Assembly: GCA_030531185.1 (NCBI GenBank)
Contig: JAUNOG010000001.1
Span: forward strand, 1 to 64,000
Direction of reading: 5' to 3'
Length of the DNA stretch: 64,000 nt
Source of the DNA: Ruminococcus sp.
GTDB taxonomy: Bacteria; Bacillota; Clostridia; Oscillospirales; Ruminococcaceae
In this document: positions 16,764-25,674 of the stretch, piece by piece
How the letters are laid out: each line of letters opens with the position of its first letter
Numbering within the stretch: the first letter of the stretch is position 1
The notes under the pieces: generated by a model
What the model saw: the letters and a program-made list of their open reading frames with translations, nothing else
Databases searched by the model: none
What the model was told of the DNA's origin: nothing
Translations under genes and position numbers: made by a program

Positions 16764-18161
16764 ATGACTGAGCGTATCTTGTCGGATAATGCCGACGCTG
16801 TTTTATCCAAAACCAATATTCTGAACTGGGCTGAGGAGTATGCCCGTACCTGCGGTCACGCGCCTTTGGCGTATGTTCATTCCTACGGCTGTCAGCAGAA
16901 TGTCAGCGACGGAGAGAAAATAAAGGGTATGCTTGCCAAGGTCGGCTATGAGTTTACCGATAATACAGAGGGGGCTCAGTTTATTCTGCTCAACACCTGC
17001 GCCGTCCGCGAAAACGCCGAGGACAGGGTTTTCGGCAATATCGGAAATATGAAAAAGCTCAAGGAACAGAATAAGGAGCTTATCATAGGTGTCTGCGGCT
17101 GTATGGCTCAGCAGCAGCACGTTGCGGACAAGATAAAGTCCGCTTACAGACAGGTCGATCTTGTGTTCGGAACTTTTGCATACAACGATCTGTACTCTAT
17201 GCTGTGGGAGGTCATATCCAAACGCAGACGTATTTTCAATCTTTCTGAAAATCACGTGGATATCAACGAGGATTTTACTCAGCTGAGAGACGATAAGATA
17301 AGGGCGTTCGTGCCTGTTATGTACGGCTGCAACAATTTCTGCACCTACTGTATCGTGCCTTATGTGCGGGGCAGAGAGCGCAGCAGAAAGCCCGAGGCGG
17401 TCATTAACGAGGTAAGAGAGCTTGTGTCTGCGGGCTATAAGGAAATCACTCTGCTGGGACAGAATGTAAATTCCTACAGCTACGGTTTTCCCGCTCTTCT
17501 GAGGGAGATAAACGCTATAGAGGGCAATTTCAGAATACGCTTTATGTCAAGTCACCCGAAGGACGCTACCAAGGAGCTTATTGATGCTATTATCGACTGC
17601 GATAAGGTGTGCACTCATCTTCATTTGCCCGTACAGGCGGGTTCGGACAGGATTTTAAAACTTATGAACCGCCGTTATACGGTTGAAAAATATATGGAGA
17701 TCATCGACTATGCACGTTCCAGAGAGCCTGAGTTTTCTTTTACAACAGACTTGATAGTGGGATTTCCGGGGGAGACCTACGAGGAATTCTGCGAGACGAA
17801 GGAGCTTATCAAAAAGGTAAAATACGATAATATTTATTCCTTTGTTTATTCAAGGCGCAGCGGTACAAAGGCGGCTGAAATGGAGGATAATATTTCCGAC
17901 AAGCAAAAGGGTCTGTGGCTGAGAGAACTGCTGCTGGAGCAGAGAGAGCTCACCTCCGAATGGTTCAAGCGTTTTGTGGGTAAAACAGTTACAGTGCTTG
18001 CGGAGGGCGAGGGCAGGACTTCCTCAGATCACCTTACAGGAAAAACCGACGAAAACATAATCGTTGAAGTAAAGGCTGATAAAAAATACATCGGAGAGTT
18101 TATTCAGGTTCGCATAACAAAAGCGATGAACTGGGCTTTGGAGGGCGAGCTTGTTAAATAA
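16764..18161 (+). CDS. miaB: tRNA-2-methylthio-N6-dimethylallyladenosine synthase MiaB
   Basis: A radical-SAM methylthiotransferase that adds a methylthio group to i6A37 in tRNAs reading UNN codons. The ATG at 16764 follows GAGGA by 5 nt and gives 465 residues. Three parts are visible: the N-terminal UPF0004 domain with cysteines of the auxiliary cluster (SYGCQQNVSDGE, NTCAVRENA, GVCGCMAQQ), the radical-SAM core with CNNFCTYCIVP, and a C-terminal TRAM domain. It acts on the product of MiaA, encoded 8 kb downstream in the same block. The miaB-ylbF-mutS order resembles the ymcB/ymcA-mutS region of Bacillus. Confidence 0.96.
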   Translation: MTERILSDNADAVLSKTNILNWAEEYARTCGHAPLAYVHSYGCQQNVSDGEKIKGMLAKVGYEFTDNTEGAQFILLNTCAVRENAEDRVFGNIGNMKKLKEQNKELIIGVCGCMAQQQHVADKIKSAYRQVDLVFGTFAYNDLYSMLWEVISKRRRIFNLSENHVDINEDFTQLRDDKIRAFVPVMYGCNNFCTYCIVPYVRGRERSRKPEAVINEVRELVSAGYKEITLLGQNVNSYSYGFPALLREINAIEGNFRIRFMSSHPKDATKELIDAIIDCDKVCTHLHLPVQAGSDRILKLMNRRYTVEKYMEIIDYARSREPEFSFTTDLIVGFPGETYEEFCETKELIKKVKYDNIYSFVYSRRSGTKAAEMEDNISDKQKGLWLRELLLEQRELTSEWFKRFVGKTVTVLAEGEGRTSSDHLTGKTDENIIVEVKADKKYIGEFIQVRITKAMNWALEGELVK

Positions 18162-18207
18162 ATTGCGCGGATAATTCCGTTATTAAATATAAAAGGAGCA
18201 TATTATT

Positions 18208-18618
18208 ATGAACGTTATTGAACTTGCAAGAGAGTTAGGAAAGGCTATTCAGCAGGACGAAAGATATATAAAGTATATGTCTGCCTGCGCCGACAACGAT
18301 ACGGATACCGATATTCAGAATAAGATCGGAAAATTCAATCAGCTCCGTTCAGAGCTGAGCATTGAAATGCAGAAGCCCGATAAGGACGCTGACAAGCTTA
18401 CAAGTCTCGACAGAGAGATTAAGGAGCTTTACGATGAGATAATGGCTATGCCCAAGATGATAGCTTTCAACGAGTCCAAGGCTGAGATGGACGCTTTGCT
18501 GTCGTCTGTTAATTATATCATTTCAAGTTCGGCAAACGGCGAAGATCCCGAGACCTGCCCCGCAACTCCTCCCCAGAGCTGCAGCGGCAGCTGTTCAAGC
18601 TGTGCGGGCTGTCACTGA
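18208..18618 (+). CDS. YlbF/YmcA (Ric)-family protein with a cysteine-rich tail
   Basis: A 136-residue mostly helical protein. Residues 1-110 have the YlbF/YmcA-type helical hairpin; the tail is short and cysteine-rich, with Cys at 117, 125, 129, 132 and 135 (CSGSCSSCAGCH). In Bacillus, YlbF, YmcA and YaaT form the Ric complex, which binds iron-sulfur clusters and affects RNase Y-dependent mRNA processing, competence and sporulation. The cysteine spacing here (C-x3-C-x2-C-x2-C) would suit a metal or Fe-S site. It lies between miaB and mutS, as ymcA does near mutS in Bacillus. AAGGAGC precedes the ATG. Confidence 0.85.
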   Translation: MNVIELARELGKAIQQDERYIKYMSACADNDTDTDIQNKIGKFNQLRSELSIEMQKPDKDADKLTSLDREIKELYDEIMAMPKMIAFNESKAEMDALLSSVNYIISSSANGEDPETCPATPPQSCSGSCSSCAGCH

Positions 18619-18653
18619 GTGATCGGATCATCTGTAGATAGGAGTGAGTTTAA

Positions 18654-21269
18654 GTGGAAACAAAGGATATTGATTTTTCAAAGCTGTCGCCGATGATGAA
18701 GCAGTATTTTGAGGTCAAAAACAAGTATAAAAATCACATTCTGTTTTACAGACTGGGAGATTTTTATGAGATGTTTTTTGAGGACGCCGTTACAGCGTCC
18801 CGGGAGCTTGAGCTTACTCTCACCGGCAGAGACTGCGGACTGGAGGAGCGCGCGCCTATGTGCGGCGTTCCTTATCACGCCTGCGATACATATTTAAAAA
18901 AGCTCATCGACAAGGGATATATGGTCGCTATCTGTGAGCAGACTATGGATCCCGCCAAGTGCAAGGGGATTGTTCCCCGCGAGGTCATAAGAGTTGTTAC
19001 TCCCGGCACGCTCATAGAAAGCAGTATGCTTGACGAGACCTCCAACAACTATATCGGCGCTTTTTATATGCAGTCCAAGGAGAGCGCATTATGTCTGGCG
19101 GACATTTCCACAGGAGAGGTGCATTTGTTTGAGTTTTCGGGCAAGGAAATGACCAATGCGGCGGTCAACGAGCTGTCGAGATTTTCTCCTGCGGAAATTC
19201 TCATTAACGACGCTTTTCTGTCCAATAAGGAGCTTTCGGCGTTTGTACGCGAAAAGCTTAAAACCAGCGTTCAGCTTCTTGACGAAAAGGATTTTTCACC
19301 GCTTATCCACACAGACGAGGTTTTACAGCAGTTTTCTGCGGCAAGCTTGGATACTCTGAATATTGTTCCCGAAAGCGCGGCGGCTTTTGCAGTCTGCGGA
19401 CTTTTCGCATACATTCACGACACACAGAAAGCCTTGGTAGGTCGTTTTTCAAGTATTACAAGGCACGACGCAGACCCCATTATGACCATAGGCTTTACGG
19501 CGAGACGAAATCTGGAGCTTACCGAAACTCTCCGCGGCAAGGAGAAAAAAGGCTCGCTGCTGTGGGTGCTTGACAACACAAAGACCTCAATGGGAAAGCG
19601 TATGCTTAAGGCGTGGCTTGAACAGCCGCTTATCAATCCTGCGAGGATCATCGATAGGCTGGGAGCGGTCGAACAGCTTACTGAAAATCCCGTTCAGCTT
19701 GGCGATTTAAAAGAAATTTTAAGCGGAGTTTACGACCTTGAAAGACTGATGACAAGGGTCATGTACAAGACGGCAAGCCCGAGAGACCTGAAATCGCTGT
19801 CCCTTACCGCGCTGAAGCTCCCTGAGATAAAGGATATTCTAAACGACTTTACGGCAAAGCTTTTAAGCCAATGCAATGCCAAAATTTCAACATTGGACGC
19901 TGTGTCCAATCTTATCGAAAACGCGCTTGTGGACGAGCCTCCCGTAAACGTCAAGGACGGCGGAGTTATCAAGGACGGCTTTAACGAACAGCTTGACGGA
20001 CTGAGAAATATAATCTCGGGCGGTAAGGGAATTATCGAGGACATTGAAAACCGTGAAAAGGAAAAAACGGGTATCAAGAACCTTAAAATAGGCTACAACA
20101 GAGTTTTCGGGTATTATATCGAGGTAACGAAGTCCTATTACGACCTTGTGCCCGACCATTATATAAGAAAGCAGACCCTTGCAAACTGCGAGCGTTTTAT
20201 AACAGACGAATTAAAGGTAGCGGAGAACACCATTCTCGGCGCAAGCGACAAGATAATTTCACTGGAGCAGGAGATATTTTCCGAGGTGCGCGATTTTGTT
20301 GCCACTCAGCTGAGACTTGTGCAGGAGACCGCTACGGCTGTGGCGGAAATAGACGTACTGTGTTCCTTTGCGACGGCGGCGGTGAAGTACAATTACACAA
20401 AGCCCGAGATCGCAATTGACGGTATTATAGATATTAAAAACGGCAGACACCCCGTTGTTGAGCTTATGCAGAAGGACGAGGTATTCGTTCCAAACGACAC
20501 ATATCTTGATTTGACGAGCAACAGAATGTCCGTTATCACAGGACCGAATATGTCGGGTAAATCCACATATATGCGGCAGGTGGCGCTGATAACCTTAATG
20601 GCGCAGATAGGCTGTTTTGTTCCTGCGGACTATGCGAAGATATCCGTTGTGGATCAGATATTCACGAGAATAGGTGCCTCCGACGACTTGACTGCGGGAC
20701 AGTCAACCTTTATGGTAGAAATGAGCGAGGTCGCGGATATTGTAAAGCACGCGACCAAGAACAGTCTTGTCATTCTTGACGAGGTAGGCAGAGGAACCTC
20801 CACATTTGACGGAATTTCCATAGCAAGGGCGGTGTCGGAGTATATTTCCACTTCAAAATCGCTGGGCTGTAAGACCTTGTTTGCTACCCATTATCACGAG
20901 CTTATATGTCTTGAAAAGGAGCTTGACGGAGTTATAAATTATTCCGTTGCGGTCAAGCGGCAGGGGGACAGCATAAAGTTCCTGCGTAAGATAGTAAGGG
21001 GCGGAGTTGACGAAAGCTACGGTATCGAGGTCGCAAAGCTTGCGGGACTTCCCAACAAGATAATCACAAGGGCGAAATCTCTCCTTGCGCAGTTTGAGGA
21101 AGAAAACGCAAGGGCAAAGCAGGCTCTTGAAAAGTCCGACGAAAGTCAGGTGTCCTTTGACGCTATCAGCGACAGTATAGTTACCGACAAGCTGAGAAAG
21201 ACCAATATCGACGAGATGAACGATACGGAGCTCAGGGAGTTTGTAAGAGATCTGCTGAGATATGTTTAA
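18654..21269 (+). CDS. mutS: DNA mismatch repair protein MutS
   Basis: Mismatch-recognition ATPase of 871 residues, with a GTG start set by GGAG 9 nt upstream. The mismatch-binding Phe-x-Glu motif is present in RLGDFYEMFFEDA (domain I). Connector, lever and clamp domains follow, then the ATPase with Walker A GPNMSGKST (about 628-636), the FMVEMSE loop, Walker B LVILDEVGRGTSTFDG and the His-switch ATHYHEL. Near the C-terminus SQVSFDAI resembles a sliding-clamp-binding motif. MutL is encoded 1 kb downstream, separated by two small genes. Confidence 0.98.
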   Translation: METKDIDFSKLSPMMKQYFEVKNKYKNHILFYRLGDFYEMFFEDAVTASRELELTLTGRDCGLEERAPMCGVPYHACDTYLKKLIDKGYMVAICEQTMDPAKCKGIVPREVIRVVTPGTLIESSMLDETSNNYIGAFYMQSKESALCLADISTGEVHLFEFSGKEMTNAAVNELSRFSPAEILINDAFLSNKELSAFVREKLKTSVQLLDEKDFSPLIHTDEVLQQFSAASLDTLNIVPESAAAFAVCGLFAYIHDTQKALVGRFSSITRHDADPIMTIGFTARRNLELTETLRGKEKKGSLLWVLDNTKTSMGKRMLKAWLEQPLINPARIIDRLGAVEQLTENPVQLGDLKEILSGVYDLERLMTRVMYKTASPRDLKSLSLTALKLPEIKDILNDFTAKLLSQCNAKISTLDAVSNLIENALVDEPPVNVKDGGVIKDGFNEQLDGLRNIISGGKGIIEDIENREKEKTGIKNLKIGYNRVFGYYIEVTKSYYDLVPDHYIRKQTLANCERFITDELKVAENTILGASDKIISLEQEIFSEVRDFVATQLRLVQETATAVAEIDVLCSFATAAVKYNYTKPEIAIDGIIDIKNGRHPVVELMQKDEVFVPNDTYLDLTSNRMSVITGPNMSGKSTYMRQVALITLMAQIGCFVPADYAKISVVDQIFTRIGASDDLTAGQSTFMVEMSEVADIVKHATKNSLVILDEVGRGTSTFDGISIARAVSEYISTSKSLGCKTLFATHYHELICLEKELDGVINYSVAVKRQGDSIKFLRKIVRGGVDESYGIEVAKLAGLPNKIITRAKSLLAQFEEENARAKQALEKSDESQVSFDAISDSIVTDKLRKTNIDEMNDTELREFVRDLLRYV

Positions 21270-21275
21270 TTCAAA

Positions 21276-21785
21276 ATGAAAAATATTTTTATTATAAGCG
21301 GCACAATGGGTGTTGGAAAAACTACGGTGTGTCAGAAACTGAAAAATGTGCTTGATAACAGCGTCTTTCTTGACGGAGATCGTTGCTGGGATATGCACCC
21401 CTTTCAGGTGAATAATGAAACCAAGGAAATGGTTACCGAAAATATCTGTTTTATACTGAATAATTTTATCAGATGTTCGGTCTTTGAAAACATTATTTTC
21501 TGCTGGGTTATGGACAGGCAGGAGATAATCGACAGCATAGTTTCAAAGCTTGATTTGTCGGATTGCATAACTCGCTCTATATCGCTTGTGTGCAGTCCCG
21601 AGGCGTTGAAAAAGCGGCTGAACGGGGATATAGAAAGACAGCTCCGCACACCCGATATTATCGAACGAAGTCTGGAAAGACTTCCGCATTATGGACAGCT
21701 TGATACTGTGAAGATCGACGTTTCCGATAAGAGCGTTGAACATATTGTCAATGAAATTGTTATGAAAACAGGGAGGACGATTTAA
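21276..21785 (+). CDS. P-loop kinase-like ATPase
   Basis: A 169-residue AAA_33/adenylate-kinase-like protein. The P-loop ISGTMGVGKTT is at residues 7-17, a DGD motif follows (VFLDGDRCWD), and a lid-like Arg/Lys segment is at about 115-140 (ERQLRTPDIIERS). This layout fits small nucleoside or shikimate-type kinases, but the phosphate acceptor cannot be deduced. It starts 6 nt after mutS without a clear ribosome site, so it is probably translated by coupling. Its stop overlaps the next start (TAATG). Insertion of this gene pair between mutS and mutL is not standard. Confidence 0.7.
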   Translation: MKNIFIISGTMGVGKTTVCQKLKNVLDNSVFLDGDRCWDMHPFQVNNETKEMVTENICFILNNFIRCSVFENIIFCWVMDRQEIIDSIVSKLDLSDCITRSISLVCSPEALKKRLNGDIERQLRTPDIIERSLERLPHYGQLDTVKIDVSDKSVEHIVNEIVMKTGRTI

Positions 21786-22207
21786 TGGGATTATTTACGT
21801 CTAAAAGAAAAGAGAAAAAATCGGAAATTTCCGACAGGAGTATAAGCCAAGAAGAAATAAACAGGCTTTGGAAAGAGGCATATCAGGCAAATCCCAAAGT
21901 ATATGAGAAAACGGACGGAACTCTTCTTGCGGGGTTTTCGCTTACGGAGGATACCTGCTCGCTGTTTCCTGTCGTACCTGAAAAACAGTGGAATTTAGAG
22001 GGCAAGACAATAAGTGAATGGATAATTACGGCGGTTAGTCTTACAAACCCGCAAGGCGGAATTATAGGTCAAATTGAATATCACGAGGCTATGAAACGAC
22101 TTCAGCCGTTTATTATAGCCGTCAGCGGCAACTGGGCGCTGATAAGAGCAATGACGCATAATGAACTGGATAAGCTGTTTGAAAATCTTCCCCGTAAATT
22201 AGTCTGA
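21785..22207 (+). CDS. Uncharacterised 140-residue protein
   Basis: Not recognised. The protein has a very basic N-terminus (residues 5-14), a helical segment (EEINRLWKEAYQ), and a mixed alpha/beta core without cysteines or an obvious catalytic motif. No signal peptide or membrane helix is seen. It shares one base with the preceding kinase-like gene (TAATG), so the two are translationally coupled and may act together; AGGACG lies upstream. It is followed by 90 nt before mutL. Confidence 0.6.
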   Translation: MGLFTSKRKEKKSEISDRSISQEEINRLWKEAYQANPKVYEKTDGTLLAGFSLTEDTCSLFPVVPEKQWNLEGKTISEWIITAVSLTNPQGGIIGQIEYHEAMKRLQPFIIAVSGNWALIRAMTHNELDKLFENLPRKLV

Positions 22208-22297
22208 GAAATAAGGCGGTTTGAAAAAACTGCTGTTGAAATAAATACTTGAAGAAGTTTTGACCGCTCAGATAAGAGCATAGAAAAGGATATCAAA

Positions 22298-24358
22298 ATG
22301 TCAGAAATAAAAGTACTGAGCAAAGAGGTCTCCGAGCTTATTGCGGCAGGCGAGGTCATCGACAGACCAGCATCAATTATAAAGGAGCTTCTTGAAAACG
22401 CCATTGACGCAGGCGCGAATATTATTACCGTTGAAATAAAAAACGGCGGACGTACCTACATACGAGTGACGGACAACGGCAAGGGAATTGCTCCCGACGA
22501 TCTGCCTGTTGCCTTTCTTCGTCACGCCACAAGCAAGATAGCTACTAAGCGGGACTTGGACAGCATTATGACCCTAGGTTTCAGGGGAGAGGCTCTTGCC
22601 TCCATATGCGCGGTGGCAAAGGTCGATGTGCTTACAAAGCGTTTGCAGGACGATTACGGCACGCATTATGTTATTGAGGGGGCGCAGGAAAAATGCTGCG
22701 AGCAGAGCGGCTGCCCCGACGGAACTACCTTTGTGGTGCGGGATATTTTTTACAATGTTCCCGCAAGGCTTAAATTTCTGAAAAAGGACAGTTCCGAGGG
22801 CAATCAGGTGGCGGACTTGGTCACAAAGCTTACCTTGTCTCACCCTGAGATATCCTTTAAATTCATTCGCGACAATAAAGTCGAAATACTCACTGCGGGA
22901 GACGGCAAGACCTATTCTGCGGTATATTCGGTATACGGCAGGGAGTTTGCGAATTCTTTGCTTGAAGTTGACTATACGTGGCAGGATATCCGCGTTACGG
23001 GCTTTACGGTCAAGCCGTTAAGCTCCAAACCCAACCGAAAATTCCAGAATTTCTTTGTAAACAGAAGATATGTCAAGTCCAAGGCTTGTGCGGCGGCGCT
23101 GGAAGAGGCTTACCGCAACAGCATTATGGTAGGGAAGTTCCCTGCCTGCGTGCTGTACATTGAAATTCCTCCCAATACTATCGACGTGAACGTTCACCCC
23201 ACTAAGATAGAGGTGAGGTTTTCCGATGAAAAGCTTATGCACGAGGCTGTGTATTTTGCGGTGAAGAACGCGCTGCTGAAAAACGACAGACCTAATGAGA
23301 TGTCCCTTGAAAAGCCCAAGCGCAATTTTACGGACAGAGAGCTTTACAGCTTTCCGCAGGAGGACAACAGCGTGCAGATGAAATTTGCGGTGGAGGAAAA
23401 CAGTCCGAATACTGCGGAAACACCGCATAGCGTGCCTGCGGCTCAGGAATTTCCTGCCGAGGAGATACCTATACCCGACGAGCCGCCCGAGGTAAGGCGG
23501 TTTGAGCCTGCGGTCTCCAGAGTAGCGGTAGTTCCCGTTTCCGAAAATGAAAAGCAGGCGGGCGCGGACGCTTTTCTTGCAAGTCTTGAAAGTCCCCCCG
23601 AGGAAAAGCCTGCGGAAAAGCCGAAAGTTCCCGAAAAGGTGACGGTCGAGGAGATCAATCGTATGATGAGCGAAATGCCCCTGCCCCAAGAGCCTGAGGA
23701 GCATTCAACGGGAGATTTTCAGTTTATCAATCAAAAGAGCTTTGAGAGAAGATCGGTAGTCGTAGAGACGAAAAAAGAACCCGAAAAGCCCAAGCCTGTG
23801 GTGATCGGCGAGCTATTCAAAACCTACGTTGTGGCTCAGGCGGGAGACGAAATGCTGCTTATGGACAAGCACGCGGCTCACGAGCGTTACATATTCGAGA
23901 AAATCAAGCACGACGCCGAACAGCTTGACACGCAGATGTTTTTAGAGCCTGTTATGGTACTTCTTTCCTATGACGAGTTCGACGCTTTGTCCGCGAACCT
24001 TGAAACGGTGCGTAAGCTCGGATTTGAGATAGAGCCGGACGTTGCTCCTACGGTTGCGGTAAAGGGCGTTCCCATAATTCTGGGCGAGGACAACCCTACC
24101 GATATTGTAACGGAGCTTGCTAAGAATTTTATAGAGCAAAAACATAATCCTCAGTTGGAAATATTTGACGATTTGTACCATTCCATTGCCTGCAAAGCGG
24201 CGATAAAGGCTAACGATGAAACCAGTACTCTGGAATTACAGGCTTTGCTTAACGCAGTCTACGGCAATGAGAATATCAGATATTGTCCCCACGGCAGACC
24301 TGTGCTTATCACGCTGTCTAAAAAGGATATTGAAAAGCAGTTCAAGCGCGTTCTTTAA
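22298..24358 (+). CDS. mutL: DNA mismatch repair protein MutL
   Basis: A 686-residue mismatch-repair protein. The GHKL ATPase domain carries ELLENAIDAGA, DNGKGI and GFRGEAL. A long, low-complexity Pro/Glu linker lies at about 350-490. The C-terminal domain has the latent endonuclease motif as DKHAAHERYIFE (about 523-534, with Lys for the usual Gln) plus ACKAAIKAND-like and CPHGRPVLITL segments that bind the metal. It is therefore probably the nicking type found in bacteria without MutH. AAGGATA precedes the ATG. Confidence 0.97.
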   Translation: MSEIKVLSKEVSELIAAGEVIDRPASIIKELLENAIDAGANIITVEIKNGGRTYIRVTDNGKGIAPDDLPVAFLRHATSKIATKRDLDSIMTLGFRGEALASICAVAKVDVLTKRLQDDYGTHYVIEGAQEKCCEQSGCPDGTTFVVRDIFYNVPARLKFLKKDSSEGNQVADLVTKLTLSHPEISFKFIRDNKVEILTAGDGKTYSAVYSVYGREFANSLLEVDYTWQDIRVTGFTVKPLSSKPNRKFQNFFVNRRYVKSKACAAALEEAYRNSIMVGKFPACVLYIEIPPNTIDVNVHPTKIEVRFSDEKLMHEAVYFAVKNALLKNDRPNEMSLEKPKRNFTDRELYSFPQEDNSVQMKFAVEENSPNTAETPHSVPAAQEFPAEEIPIPDEPPEVRRFEPAVSRVAVVPVSENEKQAGADAFLASLESPPEEKPAEKPKVPEKVTVEEINRMMSEMPLPQEPEEHSTGDFQFINQKSFERRSVVVETKKEPEKPKPVVIGELFKTYVVAQAGDEMLLMDKHAAHERYIFEKIKHDAEQLDTQMFLEPVMVLLSYDEFDALSANLETVRKLGFEIEPDVAPTVAVKGVPIILGEDNPTDIVTELAKNFIEQKHNPQLEIFDDLYHSIACKAAIKANDETSTLELQALLNAVYGNENIRYCPHGRPVLITLSKKDIEKQFKRVL

Positions 24359-24390
24359 GTTATCGGATATTTTATTTGCGAGGTGATGTG

Positions 24391-25356
24391 ATGACAACGG
24401 AAAACCGAATACCCCTGCTTGTTATCGCAGGACCTACCGCCTCGGGCAAGACTGCTCTTTCGGCAGAGCTTGCCAAAAGGTACGGCGGAGAGATAATTTC
24501 TGCGGACTCTATGCAGATATATAAGGGTCTTAATATCGCGACCGCAAAGCCTTCCGAGGAGGAAAAGCAGGGCGTTCCTCATCATCTTATGGACTTTTTA
24601 GAGCCTGATGTACCGTTTTCCGTGGCGGATTATGTGGCTATTGCGGGCAAGGTCATAAGAGACGTTTATTCGCGGGGTAAGCTGCCCATAATATGCGGAG
24701 GCACGGGGCTTTATATAAGCTCGCTGGTGGATAATATCATTTTCGACGATACAGGCAATGATCCCGAGATACGCGCGGGACTGGAGGCTCAGGCAAAAGC
24801 GGAGGGAAATCACGCTTTGTGGCTGAGGCTGAAAGAGATCGATCCCGAAACTGCGGAGAAGGTTCACGAAAACAATCTCCCCAGAGTTATCAGAGGGCTT
24901 GAGGTCTTTGAAATGACGGGAATTCCGCTCTCACAGCATAAGGTCAACAGCAGACGTGAGAAGTCTCCCTACGATACCTGCATTATCGGACTTACCGCAA
25001 GCGACAGGCAGTACCTTTATGACAGGATAAACAGGCGCGTCGATATTATGGTCGCTCAGGGTATGGTTGAGGAATGCAGAGCGGCGTATGAGAAAGGCGG
25101 TCTTGCAACCGCCTGCCAGGCGATCGGGTATAAGGAGCTTATACCGTACTTTGAAAACAAGTGCAGTCTTGAGGATTGTATTTCCAAGATCAAGCAGGAG
25201 ACCCGCCGTTACGCCAAGCGGCAGCTCACTTGGTTTAGACGAGTTGACGGAATTTGCTGGATAGAAACCGACAAATTTGACGATTTGAAAAATATTTGTG
25301 AAAATGTGCAAAATATAGTAGCCAAATCGAAAATTATGTGTTATAATATAATTTGA
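24391..25356 (+). CDS. miaA: tRNA dimethylallyltransferase MiaA
   Basis: Transfers a dimethylallyl group to A37 of tRNAs that read UNN codons, giving the i6A that MiaB modifies. The ATG at 24391 is chosen since GAGGTG lies 5 nt before it; the product is 321 residues. Visible are the P-loop VIAGPTASGKTALS, SADSMQIYKGLNIATAKP, HHLMDF, GGTGLYISSL and the C-terminal QETRRYAKRQLTWFRR. It follows mutL by 32 nt and precedes hfq, the common mutL-miaA-hfq order. Confidence 0.97.
   Translation: MTTENRIPLLVIAGPTASGKTALSAELAKRYGGEIISADSMQIYKGLNIATAKPSEEEKQGVPHHLMDFLEPDVPFSVADYVAIAGKVIRDVYSRGKLPIICGGTGLYISSLVDNIIFDDTGNDPEIRAGLEAQAKAEGNHALWLRLKEIDPETAEKVHENNLPRVIRGLEVFEMTGIPLSQHKVNSRREKSPYDTCIIGLTASDRQYLYDRINRRVDIMVAQGMVEECRAAYEKGGLATACQAIGYKELIPYFENKCSLEDCISKIKQETRRYAKRQLTWFRRVDGICWIETDKFDDLKNICENVQNIVAKSKIMCYNII
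25319..25347 (+). promoter_or_regulatory. Possible promoter of hfq
   Basis: TAGCCA (25319-25324), 17 nt, TATAAT (25342-25347), lying in the 3' end of miaA. The -10 is perfect, the -35 is weak. Confidence 0.4.
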
Positions 25357-25410
25357 TAAACATTTCGTACTTTACGGTGCGCATAGTGTAAAAATAAGGA
25401 GTGTATTAAA

Positions 25411-25656
25411 ATGAATAAAAATCTCAATCTTCAGGACGTATTTTTAAATCAGGCAAGAAAGGATAAAATGGTTGTAACGATGATCCTTATGAACGGCTAT
25501 CAGTTCAAGGGTATCGTAAAGGGCTTTGACAGCTATATAGTTATTCTTGACTGCGAGGGCAGACAGAATGTAGTGTATAAGCACGCCATTTCCACCATTG
25601 TTCCCGCGCGCCCTATCAACGTGCTTGACGCGGCAAACAACAGCTCGGATTATTAA
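25411..25656 (+). CDS. hfq: RNA chaperone Hfq
   Basis: An 81-residue Sm-like hexameric RNA-binding protein that helps small RNAs pair with mRNAs. It begins [14 protein letters not shown], then has the Sm1 strands ([21 protein letters not shown]) and the Sm2 YKHAIST motif, which contributes to the RNA-binding face. The C-terminal tail is short, as usual in Bacillota. It follows miaA after 54 nt and has AAGGAG upstream. Confidence 0.96.
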   Translation: MNKNLNLQDVFLNQARKDKMVVTMILMNGYQFKGIVKGFDSYIVILDCEGRQNVVYKHAISTIVPARPINVLDAANNSSDY

Positions 25657-25674
25657 TCGCAAAGGAAGAATTTT

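Noticed and set aside
23401..23640. Low-complexity region in mutL as possible insertion
   Set aside because: The Pro/Glu-rich linker between ATPase and endonuclease domains is variable in all MutL proteins.
23018..23704. A 228-codon minus-strand frame inside mutL
   Set aside because: Antisense to the mutL linker; Pro/Glu-rich coding sequence produces long open antisense frames. No promoter or ribosome site.
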